Origin: Paenibacillus lutimineralis
Lineage (GTDB): Bacteria > Bacillota > Bacilli > Paenibacillales > Paenibacillaceae
Direction: 5' to 3'
Assembly (NCBI RefSeq): GCF_003991425.1
Contig: NZ_CP034346.1
Coordinates: 2,579,501 to 2,643,500 of the forward strand
Length of the DNA stretch: 64,000 nt
The notes below the pieces were generated by a model that was not told the DNA's origin, did not search any database, and saw nothing but the letters and a program-made list of their open reading frames with translations. Position numbers and translations under genes: made by a program. Each line of letters starts with the position of its first letter. The stretch's first letter is position 1. Positions 27,683-36,741 of the stretch are shown one piece after another.

Positions 27683-30227
27683 TTAGTTCCGCAGTTTGTG
27701 CGGCTTGCGTGATAACAAGCTGACCAACTCGAGTAGCAGTACAGGCAGAGATACATTTGTCGGATAAGCCAGATATCGGGGTTCCCATCCGGGCGTAAAT
27801 TTCTCTTTATAGTTCCTTGTTCCCTGGCGAATTCGAACAGACTGATGAACAGCTGATCCATGGTTCCATTTGGAACTTCAGGAAGATGGCGCATGAGGTC
27901 TACGGACAGAGTTACGTCATGGTCGTAGACAGGAGCGACGGAAGCGAAGGCGATAACCTTATTTTCTTGATCGATAATCAGAGCAAGGGGAGCGAGTTGT
28001 AAGTAATTCTCATCGAACCAGCCGATCGAGAATCCTTTTTCTTTTTTCCCTCGAAGCCATTGATCTGAAATATATTTCAACCTCTCCATCAGCTTCTCCT
28101 GATGGGGAGGAGATGCAACCTCGAACCGGAAGCCCTCTTGTTCGAAGCGGTTGTGAACCGCTCTAAGTGCAGCATTTCGCTTGCCTCTCAAGGTGAAGCT
28201 GCTCAAGTCAACTAGCGCTTCTTCGCCCAGCTTGAAGAAGCGGTACCCATTCTCATGGTAGAGCGGCAAATAGTCAGGAGTCGTCTGATAGAACACAGTC
28301 TCTAATGCATATTGGTCAGCATAGTTCTGAAATTGCTGGATAGCTTCGCTTAACCATTTCCCTTGGTCCTAGCGGATCACCTAATACGACGAGCTTGTTA
28401 TGCATCTTTGCATAAGGGATCAACACTTGATGTCCATCGCCCAGAAGAAGCCCTTATCTCCCGAAAATAACATATGGGTAAGCATATTACCGGGATATTG
28501 CTCTAGGAAATCACTTAATTTAGCATGATCTACATTACTAATGCTGGGCATATTCAGCTGCTTTGGACGGAGTAAGTAATACAGGGTTAGCAGAAGCCAA
28601 GCAAGAAGCAGCCCACTCACTGCCGAGAGAATGAATGCACTGGATCCGAGCAGCTTTGGCGCATGCTCACCAACGTGAAAATGAAAAGGCTTCTTCAGAA
28701 AAGGGCGTGTACTGGCCCCGATGAAGTAATAAACTCCAGCAATACATGCCGTAATGATCATCCAACCGATGATATGATATTTTCTGAGAGGAACCGACAA
28801 TCTGTAAAATTGTTGTCTGGACATCCAAAGCAAGAGTGCGATGACCAGTAAAATGATGGCCTCTTCATAATCAAATGCGTTGGCAAAAGTAAAGATAGCA
28901 CCGGTACAAAGCAGGAGCAGCGTCCAGGAATAAGCACGTTTGACGCGCAGCGTTATTCCCCTTGACAGCACGATCAGCATAATGCCGATATCGGTAATGA
29001 AAGAATATTCTCTATATAATGAAACCGATATAGAAGGGCAGGAGTAGCCGCCGATAGAATCAACAGCGCACCCGCGCCGAAGACAAGCTTGCTTAGTGAC
29101 CAGGCGCTGACTTCTCCGATGAAACCGAGAGGGCCTGGCTAACTGCGAAGCTTCCGCCACGTATTTGCGACAGTTGCCGCCTCACCGCTCTCATCCAATG
29201 GCTTCTTTGCAGGCATCACTTGAGATGATTCGTCAGATGCGGGAGAAGCCCCTTTCTTACGATCCCGTGAAAACTCATAGGCCGCCATAATAAGGCCGAT
29301 CAACCAAGGCAGAATGTAATACAGGATTCTGAACAGAATGAGTACAACTGCGCTTTTCTCAGGAGAATGCCCTAGCAGTTGAAGTCCAAGGAGGGCCGTC
29401 AGATCGAAGCCACCAATCCCGCTGGGCGCCATACTGATCATACCAGCAATTGCTGCTACGATGTATATCCCGAAGATAGCGGTAAAGGATAGATTCGGGA
29501 AAAAAGCTCTGCAAATGAGCCAGAAAGTGAGCCCGGCGAACAACCATTCCATGAAGGAGACGGTGATTACAGAGACAATCGTTCGCCACTGCATTTGTCC
29601 ACGGTCGCGATTGAACCATTTAGAGAACAGCGTCGTTCGCTGCAAAAGTACAAATAACGGCAAATATAATGCCGAACCCCATACTGCGTATATGAGCCAG
29701 TGATGAACCTCTGTAATTTGACTGGCGGGGAAGACAGCAAAAATATTGAACCAGGCAAGCAATGATAATCCGGTAAACGGGATGGTCGATAGGAAACCAA
29801 CAGCAGCGGCAATTGTGGAATACGAGGTTCCGCGGCTGCGCAGCAGCGCAGTCCTTATGCCAGCTCCGGTCAGACCAGCGAAGCCTAGCAGGTTGCTGGA
29901 GGTATTCGCGATCCATCCATATCTGAAAGTCTGCCAGCGGCTTAGTGGAAGCTGGAAATGACGTCTGATTAACAGGTCATATAGGGTCATGATCGAGACT
30001 GCAATGAGGGAGAAGCAGAATAAGAACAATAATGTCTCTGGGTGAATATGGCGCAGATAGTACAAGGTTTTGCCCCAATGAATCGTGCGGAATTCCTTTT
30101 GCCCTTCCCAATATACGAGACCGATGATAACGATCGGTGGAATGAGCCTAAGTACTTTAATTTGATACAGGGTGGAGATCCATTTTTTTATCTGTAATCT
30201 ATCGATGAGACTTCGAATGCGCTGCAT
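27683..30227 (-). pseudogene. mprF: mprF (lysylphosphatidylglycerol synthase/flippase), multiply broken
   Basis: The whole gene is recognisable over about 2.55 kb but cannot encode one protein. The flippase part (30227-29139) is intact with LLGFAGLTGAGIRTALLR and APSGIGGFDLTALLGLQL, then meets an in-frame TAG at 29139-29141, after which the same frame continues as PGPLGFIGEVSAWSLSKLVFG. Further frame changes with small losses occur near 28990-29010, near 28440 and near 28350. The synthase part reads TVFYQTTPDYLPLYHENGYRFF and SVDLMRHLPEVPNGTMDQLF, then at about 27815 jumps to KEKFTPGWEPRYLAYP in another frame: the region that normally contains the NLGMAPL motif, some 40 codons, is gone. The ancestral stop is at 27683. 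MprF adds lysine to phosphatidylglycerol and flips it, giving resistance to cationic peptides; that function should be absent. Confidence 0.9.
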
Positions 30228-30563
30228 ATTGAATGAGCTCCCTTATGACATAAGTAATTATATTATGGTGTCCAGTAAAAGAATATGTCAAACATTGCCG
30301 TCATACCGAATCATAATAGGCGCTGCTAAGGATGGATCCAATAGGCTACTTTACCCGTAGCGTGCCTATTGCATTAATGAGGAGGATTATGCGAAGGCGG
30401 TGGGGCCTATTCAGGAGGCAGTCATCTTAGGTCCTCCGGTCGGTTGCTATAATGAATCAACAAATGTATCTTCAAATATGAAAAGCTCCTAATCATTTTT
30501 GGTATGAAATGATATAATGGGGTATCGGGTATACACTTGGATTTATATTAATGAGGTGGAACT
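30228..30563. other. Gene-free stretch between mprF remnant and GNAT gene
   Basis: Holds the GGGAG ribosome binding site of mprF on the minus strand and, at about 30512-30517, a TATAAT that may be the -10 of the plus-strand acetyltransferase gene. A GGAGGATT-ATG start at 30385-30392 opens a frame of only 13 codons. Nothing else recognised. Confidence 0.5.
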
Positions 30564-31202
30564 ATTTGTAGTAAATTACTTCAAGTCGGTCGGCAGGACA
30601 TTCCTAGAGTGGCTGCTGTAATGGCCGAAGCTTTTGCTAAGGATGACCCGCTGTATCGATACATTTTGCCGAACGAGAAAACAAGATTGCAAGTGCTGAA
30701 TATATTTTTCAAGTATTATATCGAGATGTTATACCCCTATTCCGACCTAGTGACAACTTCGGATCGCTATGAAGCGGTAGCCCTGATCTTCCATTCGGAA
30801 CTGGAGCCGAAGACATGGCGTTCAAAAGTGAGCTATTGGCGTGAAATCGCCAGGGCTATAGGTAAATCTTTGCCGATCTGCCGCTATATAGGGCTTCGCG
30901 GATTCGTACGCGGCATAACGATTCTTCGCCAAATGGACTCATCCTGGCTGTCAATGCTTGGAGGGCATAGATATTTACATCTGGATATGTTAGCCGTTCA
31001 GGAGCAGTATCAGGGGCAAGGCTATGTTTCGCAGATTGTTAGACCTCTATTGGAGAAATGCCAGGAGGAAAAGACGATATGCTCGCTGGAGACACAGACG
31101 GAGAGCAACCTGCCGATGTATGAGCATTATAATTACCATATCGTCAAGACAATTCCATTGCCCGGAAGTTCATTGCAGCAGTATTGCCTGCTACATTATT
31201 GA
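30564..31202 (+). CDS. GNAT acetyltransferase with no regular start codon at its ribosome binding site
   Basis: A GNAT protein of about 210 residues: the N-terminal strand LLQVGRQDIPRVAAVMAEAF, the acetyl-CoA loop DMLAVQEQYQGQGYVSQIVRPLLE, and the C-terminal ETQTESNLPMYEHYNYHIVK. The complete first strand begins upstream of the first regular in-frame start (GTG at 30609). The ribosome binding site GAGGTGG at 30553-30559 is followed 4 bp later by ATT TGT AGT AAA in this frame, so either a rare ATT start is used or an ATG mutated. The truncated form from 30609 would lack the first strand. Acceptor unknown. Confidence 0.75.
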   Translation: MCSKLLQVGRQDIPRVAAVMAEAFAKDDPLYRYILPNEKTRLQVLNIFFKYYIEMLYPYSDLVTTSDRYEAVALIFHSELEPKTWRSKVSYWREIARAIGKSLPICRYIGLRGFVRGITILRQMDSSWLSMLGGHRYLHLDMLAVQEQYQGQGYVSQIVRPLLEKCQEEKTICSLETQTESNLPMYEHYNYHIVKTIPLPGSSLQQYCLLHY

Positions 31203-31254
31203 TGTAATTGTAAGCGGCCCTGCTTCTAAAGCTTTCGAACAGAAATATCATAAG

Positions 31255-31296
31255 AAAGAGCATTTTCGACTTGACGGAGGATGCTCTTTTTTTATT
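31255..31296 (+). terminator. Terminator after GNAT gene
   Basis: AAAGAGCAT (31255-31263) and ATGCTCTTT (31281-31289) pair, followed by a T-rich run TTTTTTTATT. Confidence 0.8.
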
Positions 31297-31410
31297 CTTA
31301 TGTTTGCATATAATAGCATTTACTGGATTTACATTGATAGGTTTAATTGCTATTATAGCATCTGTAAACTCCTGAAGTTTTTAGGATTCAGTATTATTTA
31401 GGAAGGGAAG

Positions 31411-32193
31411 ATGTTGATGGGGGAAAAGCAGCGTAAAGAACATCCTATATTGTTCTCATTAATGCTGGGGATTGTATTAACGTTGATAGTGGCAATTGCA
31501 TCCGCTGTTGCGACTATTCTGGAGTCTCATGATCGAGGTATTATGATGGCACAAGGCATCGCTTTCTTGGTAATGGCGATCATTATCACATTTTATATGA
31601 GGAAGAGAGATGCTTCACTCGGAATATTCGGATTTAAAGGCATGAATATGTCGCAGGCAAAAGCTGTTCTTTACTATGTCCCTTTGCTTGTGATTGTGAT
31701 GGTTCAGCCGATCATCGGCGGGCTTAATACTTCACTTTCAGTGATTGATATCGTTATCATCCTATTTTTTTCTCTCCTTGTCGGTTATACGGAGGAATCC
31801 ATTTTCCGGGGGATACTCCGGGAGAGATTACGCCCCAAAGGCGCTGCTTTCTTTATTGTTTTTTCTTCTTTGTTTTTTGGCATTCTTCATATGGCCAATG
31901 CGTTTAATGGCAGCGGCTTTCTCCATATTTTCCTGCAAGTCGTTAATGCACTGCTAATTGGTTTTATTCTGGCATTAATCATTGAGGCAACGAACAGTAT
32001 ATTTCCACTTATCTTGTTTCATTTCTTGTTTGATGCCTTGGCGCAATTGACCAGCAACTCCATCCTAGAGAAGGAAGTGTTGGCCGTATCCATTCTGAAT
32101 ATATTGTATCTATTATATGGAATTTATCTGGTTTACATATTGTTAAAGCGCAAAAGGACAGCAATCCATGCTACTGGGCACATAAGTCAATAG
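31411..32193 (+). CDS. CPBP-family intramembrane glutamic protease
   Basis: A 260-residue, eight-helix membrane protein of the CAAX protease and bacteriocin-processing family. Motif 1 is YTEESIFRGILRERL (EExxxR, residues about 125-139), motif 2 SLFFGILHMAN (FxxxH), and motif 3 ILFHFLFD. These carry the catalytic Glu and His residues. Bacterial members process peptides such as bacteriocins, mediate self-immunity, or have unknown substrates; no bacteriocin genes lie here. GGAAGGG precedes the start; either of two ATG codons 6 bp apart could be used. Transcribed alone. Confidence 0.88.
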   Translation: MLMGEKQRKEHPILFSLMLGIVLTLIVAIASAVATILESHDRGIMMAQGIAFLVMAIIITFYMRKRDASLGIFGFKGMNMSQAKAVLYYVPLLVIVMVQPIIGGLNTSLSVIDIVIILFFSLLVGYTEESIFRGILRERLRPKGAAFFIVFSSLFFGILHMANAFNGSGFLHIFLQVVNALLIGFILALIIEATNSIFPLILFHFLFDALAQLTSNSILEKEVLAVSILNILYLLYGIYLVYILLKRKRTAIHATGHISQ

Positions 32194-32204
32194 TCAATAT
32201 AAAA

Positions 32205-32240
32205 TGTAGGGGACCCCAAAGAGGTCCCCTACAGCTGCTA
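32205..32240. terminator. Bidirectional terminator
   Basis: Perfect 11-bp stem TGTAGGGGACC (32205-32215) and GGTCCCCTACA (32223-32233) with a 7-base loop, between convergent genes. Confidence 0.8.
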
Positions 32241-33416
32241 TTAAAGCATTCTTTCAATAGCTCCTTTGAATTGGTCCAGCGCTTTGCTAAGTAGAGGTCG
32301 AGGACAGGCCAAATTGATACGAAGGAAGCCTGTACCTTGTTCACCATACAACGAACCTTCATTGAAGGCGATCTTGGCTTCTTGATACATCAATTGCTTC
32401 AAAGCATCTGTGTTCAGACCGAGCTTGCGGCAATCCACCCATAGCAGGTAGGTTCCTTCTGATACGATCGGATTCAGCATAGGCATTTGGTCCTTGATGA
32501 AGGAGATCGCATACTCCATATTGCCGCGTACATAGTTCAACAATGCTTCAAGCCAATCTTCACTTTCGTTATAGGCAGCAATTGTAGCAGGAGGTCCGAA
32601 GAAGCTGACTCCGCCTACAGCAAGTGTCTGAACCTGTTCATCGAATAACCGCTTCATCTCTGGATTCGAGATGCAAGTAAATGAGGAATTAAGGCCAGGC
32701 ATATTGAAGGTCTTAGACGGTGCGAGACAGGTGACTGTCCGTTCAGCGATCGTCTCTGATAGGGTTGCGAACGGAATATGTTTCTTGTCGGCCAGTATCA
32801 AATCACAATGGATCTCATCGGAAATGACGCGGACATCATATTGCTCGCATAGCCGTCCCAAATGCTCTAGTTCCTCACGATCCCATACGCGGCCGCCTGG
32901 GTTATGGGGACTGCAGAGCAACAATAACTTGGCACCGTCACGCATCAGACTCTCCAGCTGTTCATAATCCATCTCATAACGACCATTACGGAGCACTAAT
33001 GGATTCTGGGCAACCTGGCGGCCGTTCTTGCGAATGACATCGTAGAATGGATTATATACTGGTGATTGAAGAATCACCTGATCACCTGGTTCGGACAATA
33101 CTTGAATAGCGACGCCGAGTGCAGGAACGACTCCTGGTGTATCCGTCAACCATTCAGGCTGGATCTGCCAATGATGGCGCCTGCTGAACCAGCTCGTAAT
33201 TGCATCTAAATACTCATGAGTTCTAATCGTATAACCATACATTCCTAATTCAGCCCGCTGCTTAACGGTCTCGATGATAGCTGGCGGACAACGGAAGTCC
33301 ATGTCTGCTACCCATAGTGGGAGAACATCCGGATCGCCGAACAAGCTTTCAGCTTGATCCCATTTTAAAGAAAGTGTCCCTTTTCGTTCGAACTGTTCGT
33401 CAAACTGATAAGTCAT
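32241..33416 (-). CDS. MalY/PatB-type PLP-dependent C-S lyase
   Basis: A 391-residue fold-type I PLP enzyme. Key stretches are LPLWVADMDFRCPPAI, MYGYTIRTHEYLDAI, LCSPHNPGGRVW, VISDEIHCDLIL (Asp that contacts the pyridine nitrogen) and the PLP lysine in LAPSKTFNMPGLNSS. These match the MalY/PatB group, cystathionine beta-lyase-like enzymes that cleave C-S bonds of cystathionine or cysteine conjugates. The start at 33416 (MTYQFDEQ) follows AAAGGAAGG. It lies 63 bp downstream of the carbonic anhydrase gene in the same direction, so the two likely form an operon from a promoter at about 34113-34141. Confidence 0.88.
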   Translation of the reverse strand: MTYQFDEQFERKGTLSLKWDQAESLFGDPDVLPLWVADMDFRCPPAIIETVKQRAELGMYGYTIRTHEYLDAITSWFSRRHHWQIQPEWLTDTPGVVPALGVAIQVLSEPGDQVILQSPVYNPFYDVIRKNGRQVAQNPLVLRNGRYEMDYEQLESLMRDGAKLLLLCSPHNPGGRVWDREELEHLGRLCEQYDVRVISDEIHCDLILADKKHIPFATLSETIAERTVTCLAPSKTFNMPGLNSSFTCISNPEMKRLFDEQVQTLAVGGVSFFGPPATIAAYNESEDWLEALLNYVRGNMEYAISFIKDQMPMLNPIVSEGTYLLWVDCRKLGLNTDALKQLMYQEAKIAFNEGSLYGEQGTGFLRINLACPRPLLSKALDQFKGAIERML

Positions 33417-33479
33417 AGATTTGTTGCCTTCCTTTCTAAGCTGCAATATTATCTATTAATCTGCAGATGTATCATGCTG

Positions 33480-34040
33480 TTATTCATACCCATTAATGAG
33501 CAGTTCTAGTTCCCCGGTGGTCGAGTCGATCAGCATGCCGTGAACCGGAAGGTTGGCTGGAAGCAGGGGATGATTTTTAACAATCCCAACCGTATGGATA
33601 ACGCCTTCCTTCTCATTATTCACACCACGCAGCCATTTGTTCAGTCTAATCCCGGAATGCTCCAATGTGTCCAAGACTTCGTTGGAAATGCCGCGTTCCC
33701 GCATCGCTTCGATAACTCTATCCGAGTTTATGGCAGCCATCCCGCATCCAGTGTGTCCGACGATGAACACTTCTTCTGCTTTTAACTCATAGATAGCTAC
33801 GATAAGACTACGCATAACGCTACCGAAAGGCTGCGAAATAATTGCACCGGCATTTTTTATGATTTTGGCATCGCCGTTTTTCAGATTCATTGCCTTCGGA
33901 AGCAATTCCACTAATCTGGTATCCATACAGGTGACAATAGCTAGCTTCTTATCGGGAAATTTGTCAGTAATATAAGACTCGTAATCCTTGTTCTCAACAA
34001 AGTGGCGGTTATGATCTAGAATAGTTTCTACACGGTTCAT
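33480..34040 (-). CDS. Beta-class carbonic anhydrase
   Basis: A 186-residue beta-carbonic anhydrase. Zinc ligands and catalytic dyad are visible: C38-x-D40-x-R42 in TCMDTRLVEL, then H96 and C99 in VGHTGCGM. It interconverts carbon dioxide and bicarbonate in the cytoplasm. The protein resembles the short YtiB-like form of Bacillus. GAAAGGAGG lies just upstream of the ATG. A promoter with 17-bp spacing is found on the minus strand upstream; the downstream gene is the C-S lyase. Confidence 0.9.
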   Translation of the reverse strand: MNRVETILDHNRHFVENKDYESYITDKFPDKKLAIVTCMDTRLVELLPKAMNLKNGDAKIIKNAGAIISQPFGSVMRSLIVAIYELKAEEVFIVGHTGCGMAAINSDRVIEAMRERGISNEVLDTLEHSGIRLNKWLRGVNNEKEGVIHTVGIVKNHPLLPANLPVHGMLIDSTTGELELLINGYE

Positions 34041-34112
34041 AGCGTGAACCTCCTTTCAAATTAAGCGGAGCTCTGATAATGGAAAACAAATAATAAATCC
34101 GCTTAAAATTTA

Positions 34113-34141
34113 ATTATACGTATTTAAAAAAGTATCAGCAA
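34113..34141 (-). promoter_or_regulatory. Promoter of carbonic anhydrase/C-S lyase operon
   Basis: On the minus strand TTGCTG (complement of 34136-34141), a 17-bp spacer and TATAAT (complement of 34113-34118) form a good sigma-A promoter about 75 bp before the carbonic anhydrase start. Confidence 0.6.
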
Positions 34142-34367
34142 GAGAAATGACCAAATAAAAAGAACCTGCATTGTGGGCCTAGTCTGTTTGTACTTACATA
34201 AAATTCTGACGTGTATACGATCTCAGGTAGTTGCTTCTTCTTAGGTCACGTTGAATTCTGTGGCTCGTCTGTGATAATGTCATGGTGTATTAGTCCTTCT
34301 ATATGGATGACATCGTCTCAGATAATGAACAGAAAGTGGTTTAAATTAAAAAAGAGGTGAAAATCGA
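34142..34367. other. Gene-free stretch before carboxypeptidase
   Basis: Part of the 327-bp gap between the divergent carbonic anhydrase and carboxypeptidase genes. GATAAT near 34320 is a possible -10 for the carboxypeptidase gene, without a convincing -35. Ribosome binding site AAAGAGGTGA at about 34351-34360. No RNA structure recognised. Confidence 0.4.
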
Positions 34368-35886
34368 ATGAATCAAAAAACGACGGAAATATGGGAGCAG
34401 TTCCGGGAACTTCTTCGCAAAATGACAAGTTATGATGAAGCAGTTGCCTTATTGCACTGGGACCTGCGAACCGGAGCGCCGAAGAACGGGGCCGAGGCGC
34501 GTGCCGCTACGATTGGCACGCTGGCTACGGAACATTTCAAGCTGCAAACTTCCGAGGAAATGGGCGTTTACTTAGCTTATTTGAACCGGCCCGAGGTACT
34601 GGCTGAGCTTGATGAGACGGGCAAACGTCTCGTTAGCACTGTGCAGGAACAATATGACTATAACGTAAAGATTCCGCCGCAGAAGTTCCAGGAGTACACG
34701 GAGCTCGTCTCACATGCGGAGACGCTCTGGACCGACTTCAAGAGAAATAGTGATTATGCTGGCTTCGAGCCTTACCTTACTAAAATTGTGGAAAAAAACA
34801 CAGGAATTCATTGACTACTGGGGACCGAAAGCCACCCGTTACGACACGCTCTTACATATGTATGAACCAGAGCTGACGGTAGAGAAATTGGATGAAGTGT
34901 TCGGACGTCTCCGTAATCGGCTTGTACCTTTGGTCCAGCAAATTGCAGAAGCTTCGGACAGACCGGATGCGTCTTTCCTGGACAATACATTTGATATTGC
35001 TGAGCAGCATAAATTCAGCCTGGCTATGCTGAAGGAAATCGGCTATGATCTCGACGGTGGTCGGGTCGATGAGACGGAGCATCCATTTGAGACGACGATT
35101 AATCCGGGAGATGTGCGGATAACTACGCATTATTACGAGGATGATCTGACAAGCGCTTTGTTCAGTTCGCTGCATGAGGGCGGTCACGCGCTCTACGAAC
35201 AGAATGTAGATTCCAAGCTGAATGGTACTCCGCTTAGCCAAGGTACTTCGATGGGGATTCACGAATCCCAATCCCGCTTCTGGGAGAATTTTATTGGTCG
35301 CAGCCGTGAGTTCTGGAATCGCTACTATGTAGAGTTGAAACAACATTTCTCTGAACAACTGAAGGATGTTTCTGTCGATCAATTCTATCGGGCGATCAAC
35401 CGGGTGGAGAGCTCGCTGATTCGTATTGAGGCAGACGAGTTAACCTATAACCTCCATGTCATTATTCGTTATGAGATCGAGAAGATGATCTTCAACGAAG
35501 GCTTGCCAGTTAGTGATTTACCGAAAGTATGGAATGAGAAGTACCAGTCCTATCTCGGAGTTACCCCTTCCAATGATGGAGAAGGAGTGCTGCAGGACGT
35601 GCACTGGTCCGGGGGGAGCTTCGGGTACTTCCCTTCCTACGCGCTCGGCAATATGTACGCAGCCCAATTTGCCCATACGATCCGCAAGGAGCTGCCTGAG
35701 TTCGACAGTCTGGTTGCTGCCGGCAATCTGAAGCCGATCAAGGATTGGCTTACAGACAAAATCTATAAATACGGCAAGTCGCTGAAGCCTGCGGAAATTA
35801 TTAAGCAGGTGACAGGCGAGGATCTTAATCCGGATTATTTGGCCGATTATTTGGAGCAGAAGTACAAAGAGGTTTACAAATTATAA
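34368..35886 (+). pseudogene. M32 metallocarboxypeptidase, frameshifted in an A7 run
   Basis: The gene is complete in length (about 505 codons) but split in two frames. The first part, from ATG 34368, reads EIWEQFRELLRKMTSYDEAVALLHWDL to YLTKIVEKNTGIH and stops at 34814. The second part reads QEFIDYWGPKATRYDTLLHMYEP and has the zinc motif SLHEGGHALYEQ (HExxH), the third ligand region MGIHESQSRFWENF and the family ending WSGGSFGYFPSYALGNMYAAQ. Removing one A from the seven-A run at 34792-34798 restores IVEKTQEFIDYW. M32 enzymes remove C-terminal residues with broad specificity. The lesion is a single homopolymer insertion, so sequencing error is possible. All catalytic residues are intact. Confidence 0.87.
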
Positions 35887-35981
35887 GCTTGAAAAGTTAT
35901 AAATGACTTATCATCATGAAGCGAATAGGGGCTGTTTATTAAACGGTCAAAAATGACCGTCCGAGTGATCAGGTCAAACGC

Positions 35982-36034
35982 AATAGAGGCGTCTCCAAGT
36001 CAGAAAATCGACTTTGAGACGCCTCTATTTTTAT
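35982..36034 (+). terminator. Strong terminator after the carboxypeptidase gene
   Basis: AATAGAGGCGTCTC-CAAGTC (35982-36001) pairs with GACTTTGAGACGCCTCTATT (36010-36029), followed by TTTATTAT. Confidence 0.85.
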
Positions 36035-36062
36035 TATAGTGGGCCTATAAAATGAGTAGTTT

Positions 36063-36281
36063 TTAATCTACTTGCTTAAGAGTTTTCTCAATATTAGTTA
36101 AGCGGGTGTTTATTTCTTGTATTTGTTGCTGCAGCAGATTTGCATTTTCTTTGTCTAGTTTTAGACGCTCGTCTGCCCGTCTTTCCATACGGCGGACGAC
36201 ACCAGTAACAAAAACAATAATGATGATAAATATTAAAATAGGAATTAGCGATATGAATAAATTGGGCCAGATGATATGCAA
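36063..36281 (-). CDS. Small membrane protein with coiled-coil tail (DUF4083-like)
   Basis: A 72-residue protein with one N-terminal membrane helix (LFISLIPILIFIIIIVFVTGVV) and a charged amphipathic tail (DERLKLDKENANLLQQQIQE) that should form a coiled coil. Size and build fit the DUF4083 family of small Bacillus membrane proteins, but this is not certain. The start is probably TTG, 10 bp after AAAGGAG. It follows the gene for a small helix-turn-helix protein in the same direction, which may be its regulator. Confidence 0.55.
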   Translation of the reverse strand: MHIIWPNLFISLIPILIFIIIIVFVTGVVRRMERRADERLKLDKENANLLQQQIQEINTRLTNIEKTLKQVD

Positions 36282-36335
36282 AATGATCCAACTCCTTTGC
36301 TTAATTTTATTTTCTCTACTAAATAAAAACGCGAT

Positions 36336-36554
36336 TTATTCTTGTTTGTTTTTGATGGTTAAACTACTTGCTGCTTGAGCGAGCAAATCCTCATTTAACT
36401 CGATGCTGAAGGGATTGATTTCATAATACTTCATCGCTTTTCCGTTGTCGGAAATTTCATGATACCCTTTGACAAGCTTAGCGTCCTCCAATCTTTGTAG
36501 ATGCAAATAAAGCAGCGGTCTGCTAATGCCTAATTCTCTGGCCAGCTGGCTCAC
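36336..36554 (-). CDS. Winged-helix regulator, N terminus apparently damaged
   Basis: The protein from GTG 36554 is 72 residues and contains the recognition part of an ArsR/PadR-like winged helix: QLARELGISRPLLYLHLQRLEDAKLVKGY, then wing SDNGKAMKYYEINP. The frame is open further upstream and encodes what looks like the missing first helix, SRTRLTIIAKLHQEKKYV, but that stretch has no start codon in frame; an ATG at about 36612 is out of frame by one base, and no ribosome binding site is visible before either. It may be a decaying gene, or a short form is made. Confidence 0.55.
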   Translation of the reverse strand: MSQLARELGISRPLLYLHLQRLEDAKLVKGYHEISDNGKAMKYYEINPFSIELNEDLLAQAASSLTIKNKQE

Positions 36555-36646
36555 ATATTTCTTTTCTTGATGAAGTTTAGCAATTATAGTGAGCCGAGTT
36601 CTCGAAAATCATAAAAAATAAATTTGATAAAATATGAAAATCCCTG

Positions 36647-36675
36647 TTGACGTGTAAGCGCTTTTAAAATACAAT
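36647..36675 (+). promoter_or_regulatory. Promoter of the lacI/sugar island with a cre site in its spacer
   Basis: TTGACG (36647-36652), 17-bp spacer, TACAAT (36670-36675) is a near-consensus sigma-A promoter pointing to the lacI gene. The spacer itself is TGTAAGCGCTTTTA (36653-36666) plus three bases, which matches 13 of 14 positions of the CcpA catabolite responsive element. CcpA binding here would directly block RNA polymerase. Confidence 0.7.
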
Positions 36676-36676
36676 A

Positions 36677-36741
36677 AAAACGTATTAGCAAAACGTATTA
36701 GCAAAACGTATTAGCAAAACGTATTAGCAAAACGTATTAGC
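36677..36741 (+). repeat. Five perfect tandem copies of a 13-bp repeat over the lacI transcription start
   Basis: AAAACGTATTAGC is repeated five times without change (36677, 36690, 36703, 36716, 36729). It starts one base after the -10 box, so it covers the transcription start and first transcribed bases. Each unit contains the near-palindrome AAAACGTATT with central CG, as in LacI-family operators. Two more related sites lie downstream: AATACGTTT (36800-36808, inverted) and ACGTATT (36815-36821). Confidence 0.85.

Noticed and set aside
30391..30432. Tiny frame with its own ribosome binding site upstream of the GNAT gene
   Set aside because: Only 13 codons, no conserved context; cannot be told from chance.
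36677..36741. Plasmid-type iterons or replication origin
   Set aside because: The 13-bp repeats lie precisely at the -10 box of a promoter for a LacI gene, with no replication gene nearby; an operator array explains them better.
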